Below, in pieces: positions 9,650 through 18,374 of a stretch of DNA of 64,000 bases. Each line of letters begins with the position of its first letter. Within the stretch, counting starts at the first letter, position 1. The notes under the pieces are model-generated. The model was not told the origin of the DNA. It ran no database searches and worked only from the letters and a program-made list of their open reading frames with translations. Source of the stretch: Salinadaptatus halalkaliphilus (GTDB lineage: Archaea; Halobacteriota; Halobacteria; Halobacteriales; Natrialbaceae); NCBI RefSeq assembly GCF_006543045.1, contig NZ_RBZW01000021.1:248001-312000 (forward strand), written 5' to 3'. The position numbers were made by a program, and so were the translations under genes.

Positions 9650-10218
9650 GTGAGCGAGCTTCCGCCGCGGACATCGATCAAACGTTGGCTGGTCACGACC
9701 AATCACAAAGACATCGGTATTCTCTATCTCGGGACATCCTTGTTTTTCCTGGTGCTTGGTGGGGTACTCGCGCTGTTGTTCCGGGCACAGCTCTGGGCGC
9801 CCGGTGGCATCGGCTTGCTGGACGGGAGCGAGTAATTCCTGGGCATCAAGGCCTGGGAGTGGAACTACGAGTTTGCCCACGATATCTACTGGTTCACCGA
9901 GTTGCAGTACTCGATGTACTTCCTCATACTGTCGGACAGAAGTCAGTGACACGTCGGTCGCGAATTCGCGGCTGTCCTTACGGTGACGGCCGCAGTACTG
10001 CGACCGATCGTTGAATAGTTCTGTCCAACAGTATCACGACCGGCCTCCACGCGCTGCACGTCGTCTTCGGCCTTCTGATTGCCGGGTTCATGCTCTACCG
10101 GATCGCGAGCATCGACGCCTACCTCGAGGATCACCGCCCAGTCGAGTTCTTCGGGCTCTACTGGCACTTCGTCGATATCGTGTGGGTCTTTCTGTTCCCG
10201 TTATTCTACCTCGTGTAG
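9650..10218 (+). pseudogene. remnant of fused cytochrome c oxidase subunit I/III gene
   Basis: From a GTG at 9650, 61 codons match the N-terminus of haloarchaeal oxidase subunit I (WLVTTNHKDIGILYLGTS, then GGVLALLFRAQLWAPGG). An in-frame TAA (9833-9835) is followed at once by the C-terminal part of subunit III (FLGIKAWEWNYEFAHDIYWF). After an inserted 109-bp element, subunit III resumes in another frame ([18 protein letters not shown]) and runs to the normal end FLFPLFYLV plus TAG at 10216-10218. Most of the roughly 2-kb middle, including the heme and copper ligands, is gone. It cannot make a working oxidase. Confidence 0.88.
9926..10034. mobile_element. 109-bp MITE-like element in the oxidase remnant
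   Basis: Terminal inverted repeats of 16 bp, ATACTGTCGGACAGAA at 9926-9941 and its complement with one mismatch at 10019-10034, enclose about 77 bp without a coding frame. Removing the element rejoins the subunit III reading frame exactly at [12 protein letters not shown], which shows it is an insertion. Any target duplication is at most one or two bases. No transposase is present, so it would be a non-autonomous element moved by an IS located elsewhere. Confidence 0.8.
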
Positions 10219-10311
10219 CGGTAGGCACGTCGTGTCGGTTTATTCTCGTCTCGCCGGCGACACTCGCGTCGATGGGCCGAATACAAGGCCCTCGCAGGCC
10301 AACGCATCGAC

Positions 10312-11079
10312 ATGGAACTCACGACGATCGCCGACCGTCTCGACGAGGAACTGCGAACGGCCGACTACGCCGACCTCGACGCCAGCGCGAACGGGTTGCA
10401 GGTCGGCCCCGATAGCGGCGAGATCACGCACGTCGCATTCGCCGTCGACGGCGTCGCAGAGACGTTCGACCGAGCACTCGAGGCCGACGCCGATCTGCTG
10501 GTCGTCCACCACGGCCTCTCCTGGGGCGGGTTCGACCGCGTGACCGGTCGGACCTACGACCGCCTCGAGCCCCTGCTTGCGAACGACCTCGCGCTGTACG
10601 TCTCTCACCTGCCCCTGGACGGCCACCAGGAACGCGGGAATGCGGCCGGCGTCGCCGACGTACTCGACCTCGAGAATCGACGGCCGTTCGGCGCACTCGG
10701 GCCGGAGTACATCGGCCAGTGCGGCGCCGCCGCCGAGCCCCTCGATCCCGACACGCTACGCGAGCGACTCGAGGCAACTCTCGAGACGGGCGGGCAGCCG
10801 GTCCGACACCTCGAATTCGGTCCCGACGAGATCGAGACGGTTGCGATCGTCACGGGCAGCGGAACGGACTGGCTCGACGAGGCCGTCGACGCGGGTGCGG
10901 ACGCGCTCGTGACGGGCGAAGGGAAAGGGAAGGTCTATCACGAGGCCAGGGAAGCGGGTATCCACGTCTATCTGGCGGGCCACTACGCGACCGAAGCCTT
11001 CGGCGTTCGCTCGCTCCAGTCGCTCGTCGAGGAGTGGGGTCTCGAGACGACGTATCTCGAGGTGCCGACCGGATTGTAA
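10312..11079 (+). CDS. Nif3-like dinuclear metal centre protein
   Basis: Nif3/YbgI family protein (255 aa, short archaeal form without the inserted PII-like domain). Candidate metal ligands are His66-His67 (VVHHGLS), the LPLDGH segment near residue 105 and GHYATE near residue 225. Members form toroidal hexamers with two metals per subunit; their role is still unclear, although some are annotated as GTP cyclohydrolase I type 2. It is a single gene after the oxidase remnant, convergent with the TetR gene behind it. Confidence 0.9.
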   Translation: MELTTIADRLDEELRTADYADLDASANGLQVGPDSGEITHVAFAVDGVAETFDRALEADADLLVVHHGLSWGGFDRVTGRTYDRLEPLLANDLALYVSHLPLDGHQERGNAAGVADVLDLENRRPFGALGPEYIGQCGAAAEPLDPDTLRERLEATLETGGQPVRHLEFGPDEIETVAIVTGSGTDWLDEAVDAGADALVTGEGKGKVYHEAREAGIHVYLAGHYATEAFGVRSLQSLVEEWGLETTYLEVPTGL

Positions 11080-11101
11080 GCACGCTGTGGACCCGTCGAC
11101 T

Positions 11102-11725
11102 CTATTGTGACTCGCCGTTGTCTTCGAAGAGCCCGTCAACGACGACGTCGATCAACGCACCGCGAATAACCTCGTACTCGGAGACGCCGTTGGTTTCGGA
11201 GTCGATATCTTTGCTCCGCGTGACAAACGCCAGCAAGCGCAACAGTCCATCGACGATCCGTGGGTCATCGTACTTGAACGCTGGATTATCTACCCACCCG
11301 TCGATGTAGCCGAGTCGTTCGTTACCGAACTCCTCGATGATCGCCCGCCGTTCGGCGTCCGAGAGCTGATTCTGTAACAACCGGAGCTCACCTTCGACGA
11401 CGAGTCGACTGATCAGCGGGTTCGATTCGATCGCCTCGAATACCGTCTCGAGGGTCACTCTAACCTGTTCACGTGGAGAATCGATATCCTCGACCGCCGC
11501 TTCGAGTTCCGCGTTGAGTCGCTTGCGTTCCGCGATGAGAACGTCGACGTAGAGCTCTTCCTTCGAGTCGAAAAATTGATAGAACGTGCTCGTCCCGATA
11601 CCCACATCGTCGGTGATGTCTTTGATACGCGTGCGTTCGAGCCCGTACTGTGCGAATAGCTCCCGGCCACACTCCAGCAGCGAGGCCCTGATTCGCTCGC
11701 GCTCCTCGTCACTAAACCCCTTCAT
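11102..11725 (-). CDS. TetR/AcrR family transcriptional regulator
   Basis: A one-component repressor (207 aa). The N-terminal HTH is clear (RTRIKDITDDVGIGTSTFYQ, then FFDSKEELYVDVL), followed by a helical ligand-binding domain with no recognisable ligand signature. It is transcribed away from an S-layer-like/RND exporter pair across a 306-bp intergenic region that carries an 8-bp-arm palindrome. The usual inference is that it represses that exporter operon and itself. Confidence 0.92.
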   Translation of the reverse strand: MKGFSDEERERIRASLLECGRELFAQYGLERTRIKDITDDVGIGTSTFYQFFDSKEELYVDVLIAERKRLNAELEAAVEDIDSPREQVRVTLETVFEAIESNPLISRLVVEGELRLLQNQLSDAERRAIIEEFGNERLGYIDGWVDNPAFKYDDPRIVDGLLRLLAFVTRSKDIDSETNGVSEYEVIRGALIDVVVDGLFEDNGESQ

Positions 11726-12031
11726 TGCCGTGGTGGTGTCGCTGTTTGGCGGTGGCGATTACATATCTATTCATTCTATAGCTGTCACCGATGCTGATTG
11801 TCACGATCGAATCGTCCCCTGGGTGGCGTTTACATCGAGTACTGGCACGGGACAGTCCCTCAGTTCGATACCAGTATTTAGGAACTCATGAATCAAAGCA
11901 TTTTTGATTCGTGTATTCTTCTGTTCGGGTATGGACTACAGTGTAGTCGGTTCCTCGAGTCGTCGATGGAGCCGCTGTCGCCGTCGTGATGCAGATAGCA
12001 GGACGAGTCGACGGCGGTGTGTGGTGGTCCG
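11726..12031. promoter_or_regulatory. divergent control region between TetR gene and exporter operon
   Basis: 306 bp without a gene. It contains AT-rich stretches (tacatatctattcattctat near 11760) suited to the TetR promoter on the minus strand. A perfect inverted repeat gaatcaaa-gcatt-tttgattc lies at 11890-11910, before the exporter genes. The palindrome is a candidate TetR operator; this is not proven. Confidence 0.45.
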
Positions 12032-13702
12032 ATGAATCGAGTCACCATCGCAGTGATCGCGCTTTCGGTCGTGTTGGTTGCCGCCGGCGGCGTCGTCGTC
12101 GCCGACGACGATACCGAGTTCGACGCGGCTGACGAGATGCCGGACGACGAGATACCCGAGCCGGAGCTCTCGGCCCAGCAAGCCCCACAACAGAATCAAC
12201 CGCTGCTTCGTGGCTCGCCGAGTATCGACCTCCACGCGCCAAATCCCACGGTACAGTCGGGTGAGACAAACGAGGTCCAGATCCAGGTCTCGAACGACGG
12301 CTCGCTCAGCCTCGGGACCGCCGAGGCCCGCGAGGTCGTGACGACGGCCCGAAACGTTCGCCTCGAGCCCGACGACGATACCACGGATCTCTCGGTCAGA
12401 AGCGGCGAGACGGCGATCGGTGCCGTCTCGGAAACCCAGCCCGGTCAATCGACGCTCGTCGTCGACGTTCCCGACGACGCAGAGGCCGGCACCTACTCGG
12501 TCAACGTCGATGTCTCCTACTCCTATACGTACCAGCAATCGAGCAGCGGCGTCACCTACGATCGGACCGCATCGAGGACAAAAACGATCGACCTCGTCGT
12601 CGACGACGACGCTCGGTTCGAACTCGTCTCGGCGACGACCGACGCACAGGTCGGCGACTCCGGCACGCTCGAGGCGGTCGTCGAGAACACCGGCGACGAG
12701 ACCGCACACGACGTCAGCGTCGCACTCGAGTCGCTCAGCGGCGGGTTGGTCTTCGGCGAGAGTGCCCAGGATACGGCCCGGATCGACGAACTCGAAGCTG
12801 GCGAGACGACGACGGTCACCTACGACGTGAGTGTCGCACCGGATACCACCCAGCGCCAGTATACGCTCGATGGCACCGTCCAGTTCAGAACCGAAGACGG
12901 GCTCCAGCGCGTCGACGACAGCCCGTCGGTCGGCGTCATCCCCCAGGCCGAACAGCAGTTCAGCCTCTCGGATATCGAATCGGACCTCTACGTCGGCGAG
13001 GACGGCGACCTCCACGGCACCGTCACGAACGTCGGGCCGAACCACGCCGAGAACGTCGTCGTCCGCTACACCGACGAGTCGCCGAACGTCGTCCCGATCG
13101 AAACCGCCGTCGCTGTCGGCACGCTCGAGGCCGGCGAATCCGAGACGTTCCGGCTGCCACTCGAGATCAGCGGCGAAGCCGAAGCCGTCGACCGGGCGAT
13201 CGATCTGGCGGTCCAGTATCGCAACAGCGACTTCGAACAGCGTCTCTACGAGGATCTCGAGATTGTGACGAGTGTCTCAGCCCAGCGGGATCAGTTCCTC
13301 GTCGACGTTCAGGACCGCGAACTCGCCGCCGGCGAGGAAAAACACGTCGATGTCGAGATCACGAACAATCTCGATCAGACCGTCACCGACGTCGAAGCGC
13401 GCCTGTTCGCCAGCGATCCACTCGACAGCGACGACGACGAGGCGTTCATCCAGGAACTCGAGCCCGGCGAGTCGACGACGATGACGTTCGCGCTCGAGGC
13501 CGACCCGACCGCGACGGCGAAGACGTACCCGATCTCCTTTGACTTTCGTTACGACGACGAGCGCGGCACGAGCAAGCTGTCGGATACGACTCGAGTCGCG
13601 ATCGATGTCACCGAAAGCGAGGGGGGGCTGCCGTTGACCCTGATCGGCGTGATCGTGCTCACGGGACTTGGAGCCGGTGCGTACGTCTACCAGCGGAGCT
13701 AA
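12032..13702 (+). CDS. secreted CARDB/COG1361-type protein, exporter partner
   Basis: A secreted, membrane-anchored protein (556 aa from the ATG at 12032; an in-frame GTG at 12017 is also possible). It has a signal peptide ('VTIAVIALSVVLVAAGGVVVA'), several immunoglobulin-like CARDB/COG1361 repeats (for example 'GTLEAVVENTGDETAHDV' and 'LHGTVTNVGPNHAENV'), and a C-terminal helix (LTLIGVIVLTGLGAGAYVY) with a short cytoplasmic end. It lies six bases before an RND exporter gene. Haloarchaea often pair such proteins with MMPL-type exporters, so it probably acts as its extracellular partner. Confidence 0.8.
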   Translation: MNRVTIAVIALSVVLVAAGGVVVADDDTEFDAADEMPDDEIPEPELSAQQAPQQNQPLLRGSPSIDLHAPNPTVQSGETNEVQIQVSNDGSLSLGTAEAREVVTTARNVRLEPDDDTTDLSVRSGETAIGAVSETQPGQSTLVVDVPDDAEAGTYSVNVDVSYSYTYQQSSSGVTYDRTASRTKTIDLVVDDDARFELVSATTDAQVGDSGTLEAVVENTGDETAHDVSVALESLSGGLVFGESAQDTARIDELEAGETTTVTYDVSVAPDTTQRQYTLDGTVQFRTEDGLQRVDDSPSVGVIPQAEQQFSLSDIESDLYVGEDGDLHGTVTNVGPNHAENVVVRYTDESPNVVPIETAVAVGTLEAGESETFRLPLEISGEAEAVDRAIDLAVQYRNSDFEQRLYEDLEIVTSVSAQRDQFLVDVQDRELAAGEEKHVDVEITNNLDQTVTDVEARLFASDPLDSDDDEAFIQELEPGESTTMTFALEADPTATAKTYPISFDFRYDDERGTSKLSDTTRVAIDVTESEGGLPLTLIGVIVLTGLGAGAYVYQRS

Positions 13703-13708
13703 CGATCT

Positions 13709-16183
13709 ATGACTGATCTCGGCCCACGGATCGAGGCGGCGACGGCCCGGCTCAACGAGACGATCGTCTCGAAGCCAAAGACCGTCATCGTCGTCTTCTT
13801 GTTGCTCACCGCGGTCTTCGCGGGCGGCATGACCGCGATCACGACCGACGCCGAGGCGACCGACGCCTTCACCGACGGTCTCGAGGAACAGGAAGCCCTC
13901 GACGCGATCGACGAGGAGTTCGAAGGGCCGTTTACGACCGATCAGGAGAGTACCCAGCTCATCCACACGAGCTCGGACGTGTTGACCCGCGGGGAACTAC
14001 TCGCCATGTTGACCGTTCTCGAGCGCGTCGACGACCGGCCGGACCTTCGCATGGAGTCGGCTAACGGGCCGGCGACGATCGTCGCACAGGCGCTCGACGA
14101 GAACGCACGGACGCCGGCACAGCAGCGCCAGGCGATCGAGGGCGCGACGAACGCCGAGATCAGGCAGGCGGTGCGTGCCGTCGCGGACGAGCCAGCGTTT
14201 TCGGCGATCGTCTCCGACGACTTCAGCGAGACCGAAGCGTCGGCCTCGGCGTCGATGACCGTCATCTCCCACGACGTCCCACAGGAGTTCGACGACGACG
14301 ACCTGACCGACGTCCAGACGGCCATCGACTCGCTCGCCGACGAGGAATCGGCCGACATCCGCGCCTTCGGAACCGGTGTCGTCAATGAGGAGTTCGAGAA
14401 CATCATCGGCGACTCGCTGGCGATCGTGATGCCCGTCGTCGTCGTCCTGTTGCTCGCGTTCCTCGTCGTCGCCTACCGCGACCCGATCGACCTCGCGCTT
14501 GGCCTCTTTGCCCTCTTGATGACGATCGTCTGGACGTTCGGCTTTCTGGGCTTTTCGGGAATTCCGTTCGACCAACAGCTGATCGCCGTCCCCGTCCTGT
14601 TGCTCGCGGTCGGGGTCGACTTCGGCATCCACATCATCAACCGCTACCGCGAGGAGACCGTCCAGGGATTCGCACCCCTCGAGGCCATGCGAACGGCGAA
14701 CAATCAGCTCATGATCGCCTTTATCATCGTGACTGTGACGACGGTCTTTGGCTTCGGTGCGAACATCATCTCCGACCTCGGCCCCATCCGGAACATGGGG
14801 ATCGTCTCGAGCGTCGGGATCATCTTTACGTTCCTGATCTTCGGGCTGTTCTTGCCCGCGGCGAAACTCGAGGTCGACCGGCTGCGTAATCGCTACGGCG
14901 TCCCCGAGTTCAACTCGACGCCGATCGCATCCGAAGAGTCCTCGCTGGGTCGCGTACTGTCGATCTCTGCGACCGTCGGACAGCGTGCACCCGCCGTCTT
15001 CGTCGTTATCCTGCTCGTCGTCGGTGGTGGGATGGGCGCGTACGGAGCGGGCGTCGACACCTCCTTCGACGACGAGGACTTCCTTCCACCCGAAGAGGAA
15101 GCCTGGTACGTCGAGTACATCCCCGAGCCGTTCGCGCCAGGGGATTACACGGTCACCGAGACGATCAACCTGCTCGAGGATCGCTTCGAGGCCAATCAAG
15201 ACGAGTCGATCACGATATACGTCGAAGGACCGTTCGAACAGGATCACGCGCTCGAGGCCTTGGAGAGTCCGAACTCGGATCCGCCGGAGAGTTTGGCCGT
15301 CGGACCTGGCGGCGAAGCCGACGCCCAGAGCATCGTGACGGTGATTCAGTCCTACGCCCAAGAAGACGAGGAGTTTGCCGCATTGGTCGAGCGCAACGAC
15401 CGAAGCGGAAACGGCGTGCCGGATCGCAATCTCGATCGCATCTACGACGAACTGTTCGCCTCGCCGGCCGGTCCGCAGGCCCAGCAGTACCTCACCGAGG
15501 ACCGTCGGGGCGCACAGATCGAGTACTCGATCGACGCCGAGGCCTCCCAGGCCGAGGTCGCCGCCGACGGCGCCGAATTCGCCGAGGAGTTTCGCTACGA
15601 CGCGACCGCCACCGGCATGCTCGTCATCTTCGATGCGATCACGGGGATCATCTTCGACTCGGCAATTCAGGGACTGATACTCGCGGTTGCCCTTACGGCG
15701 GTGTTTCTCGTGATCGCGTACGCCATCCTCGAGGGCAAGCCGTTACTCGGCATCGTCAACGTCTTCCCGATCGTCATCGCGGTGGCGTTTCTCATCGGGA
15801 CGATGCGGGCACTCGGGATGCCGTTGAACGCGATGACGGCGACGATCCTCTCGATATCGATCGGGATCGGTATCGCCTACTCCGTTCACACCACGGCTCG
15901 ATTCATCGACGAATACACCGACAGCGACGATACGCTGGACGCGCTGACGACGACGTTGTCGGGGACCGGCGGTGCACTCACCGGCAGCATGCTCACGACC
16001 TCGCTTGGAACCGGTGCGCTCGCACTCGCGATCACGCCCGTCCTCGGTGACTTTGGCCTGCTGATGGCGATGAGCGTCTTCTACTCCTTTGTCGGCGCCG
16101 TCGTCGCGATGCCGCCGGCGGTCTTCCTCTGGGCCCGGATCGACGACGCGGGCTCGATCCGTGCGTGGCTCTCGACGCGATAG
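13709..16183 (+). CDS. RND family transporter (MMPL/HAE3 type)
   Basis: A large exporter (824 aa) with two repeats of the RND fold. TM1 is at about 27-45, followed by an extracellular loop, a five-helix block at about 238-400 containing the charged segment GVDFGIHIINRYREE, then TM7 near 425, a second loop, and a C-terminal helix block at about 640-800. It probably uses ion gradients to move hydrophobic or lipidic compounds; the substrate cannot be read. It is in an operon with the preceding CARDB protein and next to a divergent TetR gene. Confidence 0.9.
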   Translation: MTDLGPRIEAATARLNETIVSKPKTVIVVFLLLTAVFAGGMTAITTDAEATDAFTDGLEEQEALDAIDEEFEGPFTTDQESTQLIHTSSDVLTRGELLAMLTVLERVDDRPDLRMESANGPATIVAQALDENARTPAQQRQAIEGATNAEIRQAVRAVADEPAFSAIVSDDFSETEASASASMTVISHDVPQEFDDDDLTDVQTAIDSLADEESADIRAFGTGVVNEEFENIIGDSLAIVMPVVVVLLLAFLVVAYRDPIDLALGLFALLMTIVWTFGFLGFSGIPFDQQLIAVPVLLLAVGVDFGIHIINRYREETVQGFAPLEAMRTANNQLMIAFIIVTVTTVFGFGANIISDLGPIRNMGIVSSVGIIFTFLIFGLFLPAAKLEVDRLRNRYGVPEFNSTPIASEESSLGRVLSISATVGQRAPAVFVVILLVVGGGMGAYGAGVDTSFDDEDFLPPEEEAWYVEYIPEPFAPGDYTVTETINLLEDRFEANQDESITIYVEGPFEQDHALEALESPNSDPPESLAVGPGGEADAQSIVTVIQSYAQEDEEFAALVERNDRSGNGVPDRNLDRIYDELFASPAGPQAQQYLTEDRRGAQIEYSIDAEASQAEVAADGAEFAEEFRYDATATGMLVIFDAITGIIFDSAIQGLILAVALTAVFLVIAYAILEGKPLLGIVNVFPIVIAVAFLIGTMRALGMPLNAMTATILSISIGIGIAYSVHTTARFIDEYTDSDDTLDALTTTLSGTGGALTGSMLTTSLGTGALALAITPVLGDFGLLMAMSVFYSFVGAVVAMPPAVFLWARIDDAGSIRAWLSTR

Positions 16184-16260
16184 GGTCGTGGGACCACCCA
16201 CCGAGTGGCTCGTTGACACAGATCGGTCGGCTTTTTAGCCCCCATCTCGAGGTGTCGCTC

Positions 16261-17037
16261 GTGAGCGAGTACGACACCATCTCGGCCGAGGTCGACCACG
16301 AAGAGGAGATTCCGGAGGATCATCCCCGCTACCAGGACCTGCTCACGCGCCACCGGATCGAAAACGGCGTCGAGAAAGGGATCACCCACCTTCAGGGAAT
16401 GCACGCCGAGGGCCGGGGCAGCGCCTTCGACTATCTGCTTGGCGAGGAGACGATTCCGAGCGCCGACGAGGCCGAACGCGCCGCCGCCGCCCACCTGTTG
16501 CTCGCGGACCACCCCGTCCTCTCGATCAACGGCAACGTCGCCGCGCTCGTCCCTGGCGAGATGGTTGAACTCGCCGACGCCGTCGACGCCGACCTCGAGA
16601 TCAACCTCTTCAACCGAACGCCCGAACGCATGCAGGCTATCGCCGACCACCTGCGCGACCACGGCGCCACGGCGGTCAAAGGCCTCGAGGCCGACGCCCG
16701 CATCCCGAACCTCGATCACAAACGCGCGAAAGTCGACGCCGACGGGATCTACGAGGCAGATGTCGTCGTCGTCCCCCTCGAGGACGGCGACCGCGCCGAA
16801 GCCCTCGAGGAGATGGGCAAGACCGAAATCGTGATCGACCTCAACCCGCTCTCGCGCTCACCACAGGTCGCCGAGGTGCCGGTCGTCGACAACATCATCC
16901 GCGCCGTCCCGAATATCACTGAACACGCCCGCGACCTCGCAGACGCCGAGACGGACGAGCTTCAGTCGGTCGTCGAGCAATTCGATCGGGAGGAAGCGCT
17001 CGAGGCGGCCGAGAAACGGATTCGAGACGGACTCTAA
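16261..17037 (+). CDS. 4-phosphopantoate--beta-alanine ligase
   Basis: Archaeal phosphopantothenate synthetase (258 aa; formerly DUF137), joining 4-phosphopantoate and beta-alanine with ATP in coenzyme A synthesis. Together with pantoate kinase it replaces bacterial PanC/PanK. The GTG at 16261 (VSEYDTISAEVDHEEEIPED) is chosen because the family starts just before 'HPRYQDLLTRHRIENGV'; upstream codons overlap the RND gene's end. Diagnostic segments are 'LLADHPVLSINGNVAALVPG', 'EINLFNRTPERM' and 'VIDLNPLSRSPQVA'. Confidence 0.9.
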   Translation: MSEYDTISAEVDHEEEIPEDHPRYQDLLTRHRIENGVEKGITHLQGMHAEGRGSAFDYLLGEETIPSADEAERAAAAHLLLADHPVLSINGNVAALVPGEMVELADAVDADLEINLFNRTPERMQAIADHLRDHGATAVKGLEADARIPNLDHKRAKVDADGIYEADVVVVPLEDGDRAEALEEMGKTEIVIDLNPLSRSPQVAEVPVVDNIIRAVPNITEHARDLADAETDELQSVVEQFDREEALEAAEKRIRDGL

Positions 17038-17051
17038 CACAGTAACCCGTC

Positions 17052-17465
17052 TCACTCGTTGCCATCGTACGGTTCGACCAGCGTCAGGAGATCTCGTTCG
17101 AGTTCACCGCCAACAAACTGAATCTGACCCGTTTCAGTCTCATAGTCGATTATCCGAGCTTCCTCCAGTTTTGGAAGGTGCGTATGACGAAGCGCGATCC
17201 GAACTCGTTGTCGGTGTTCGTCTGATTCCCGCTTGGCGTCTTCGTCTCGAACCCGGTCTGCAACGTGATCTACGAGTACATCGTATTCCAGTGTCTCCTC
17301 GAAGGAGGTGTTCAACGCGTTGAGGATGGCGCGTCGGTGTTCGTCCGCTACTGCCGACAGAATCGTATCAGACGAGATCGGTTTCTCACGCCCCGAAGAA
17401 CCAGAATCGTTATTAATTGACTGGATATCACGCGTCCCCAGCTTTCGACTCTCATCCATACTCAC
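17052..17465 (-). CDS. winged-helix regulator, DUF7344-like
   Basis: A small haloarchaeal protein (137 aa) with one winged-helix domain. 'DTILSAVADEHRRAILNALN' opens the domain, 'RIALRHTHLPKLEEARIIDY' forms the recognition helix and wing, and 'LLTLVEPY' ends it. This arrangement is typical of the DUF7344-like family next to HTH_10 regulators. An ATG two codons downstream (17459) is an equally possible start. It is probably a DNA-binding regulator with unknown targets. Confidence 0.75.
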   Translation of the reverse strand: MSMDESRKLGTRDIQSINNDSGSSGREKPISSDTILSAVADEHRRAILNALNTSFEETLEYDVLVDHVADRVRDEDAKRESDEHRQRVRIALRHTHLPKLEEARIIDYETETGQIQFVGGELERDLLTLVEPYDGNE

Positions 17466-17517
17466 CTAGCGTTGGCCCAACTGCCTGGCTCTGTTCCATG
17501 GTGCATAATGGAAACAG

Positions 17518-18183
17518 TCAGTCGACGTGGGCCGCTGACTCGGGCGTAAGAAGTGCGTACCTCCCGAACGTACCAATCGCACGACGCAGTCGCTCCGTCA
17601 CTGCCTGATCGGAAATCCCGATCTCGTCAGCTACCTCTGCGGTCGTACAGCCTCGTGGTATGTCGTAGTATCCCATTCGGACGGCAAGCGTGAGTGCTTC
17701 TCGTTGGGGCTCACTCAAGCCGTACCACGGACCGGCCTCGGGGTCCGTTGGATTGTATATACGGGTCATCTTCAGGGAAATGTGGGCGTCCTCACAACAG
17801 TCCTGGCACTGACTCAATGCCTCGCGGTCTACAAATCGCATCTCGAAATTCCATCCTTCCGGTGATCCAGTCGCACTTAGTATTTGCCCCTCGTGTTCCA
17901 AGATACACTGAAAAAGGTGGTCCTGGCTCGCATCCCAGTCGAGTCTGAACAGCGTCCGGTCCTCGAACACGTCCACTTCCGTGACGCTGTTGACCGTTGG
18001 ATAGCGTTCGACGGTCTCGAGAAAGCCGTTCTCGACCGGTTCGTAGACCCAGAAGAGCGGCACGGTAGCGTCCCCACTCGGGACGAGCGTTTCGAGTTCG
18101 ATCGCCGACGCTTGCCCGAGACTGAGAATTTGTCCGAGTTCAAAATCATCGGCCGGGATGCGAATCTCCGTTATCACACTCAT
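17518..18183 (-). CDS. bacterio-opsin-activator-like HTH_10 regulator
   Basis: 221 aa from the ATG at 18183 (MSVITEIRIPADDFELGQIL); longer upstream readings run into the divergent promoter region. An N-terminal ligand/sensor-like domain (about 1-150) is followed by a C-terminal HTH_10 domain (LSEPQREALTLAVRMGYYDI, then TTAEVADEIGISDQAVTERL). This is the haloarchaeal Bat-like family. It is similar throughout to the divergent neighbour at 18375, so the pair probably came from duplication. It may sense redox or metabolites; no cofactor motif is visible. Cys pairs occur near 'CQDCCEDAH'. Confidence 0.85.
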   Translation of the reverse strand: MSVITEIRIPADDFELGQILSLGQASAIELETLVPSGDATVPLFWVYEPVENGFLETVERYPTVNSVTEVDVFEDRTLFRLDWDASQDHLFQCILEHEGQILSATGSPEGWNFEMRFVDREALSQCQDCCEDAHISLKMTRIYNPTDPEAGPWYGLSEPQREALTLAVRMGYYDIPRGCTTAEVADEIGISDQAVTERLRRAIGTFGRYALLTPESAAHVD

Positions 18184-18228
18184 GCTCGCTTGTGCGACTA
18201 GATTGCCCGGCCGTACAAAAGGAGATGA

Positions 18229-18242
18229 CATGGTGTACCATG
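18229..18242. promoter_or_regulatory. palindrome between divergent HTH_10 genes
   Basis: catgg-tgta-ccatg is a perfect 5-bp-arm inverted repeat in the 191-bp gap between the two regulators, 46 bases before the minus-strand start. It could be a shared operator but is short enough to occur by chance. Confidence 0.25.
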
Positions 18243-18374
18243 GCCACCCAGCTACCAAACGGACTCCTCGCTCGCACCAGACAGTATCCCGGCCAGCAAC
18301 GGTGCGTTAGCTCGTCCGGAAGCCATGATACACCACCCATGCTGGTTATCCGCCTGCTAGACGAACCATTACTC

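Noticed and set aside
13997-15361. 454-codon minus-strand open frame inside the RND gene
   Set aside because: Charged low-quality sequence without homology. The plus strand is a clear RND transporter.
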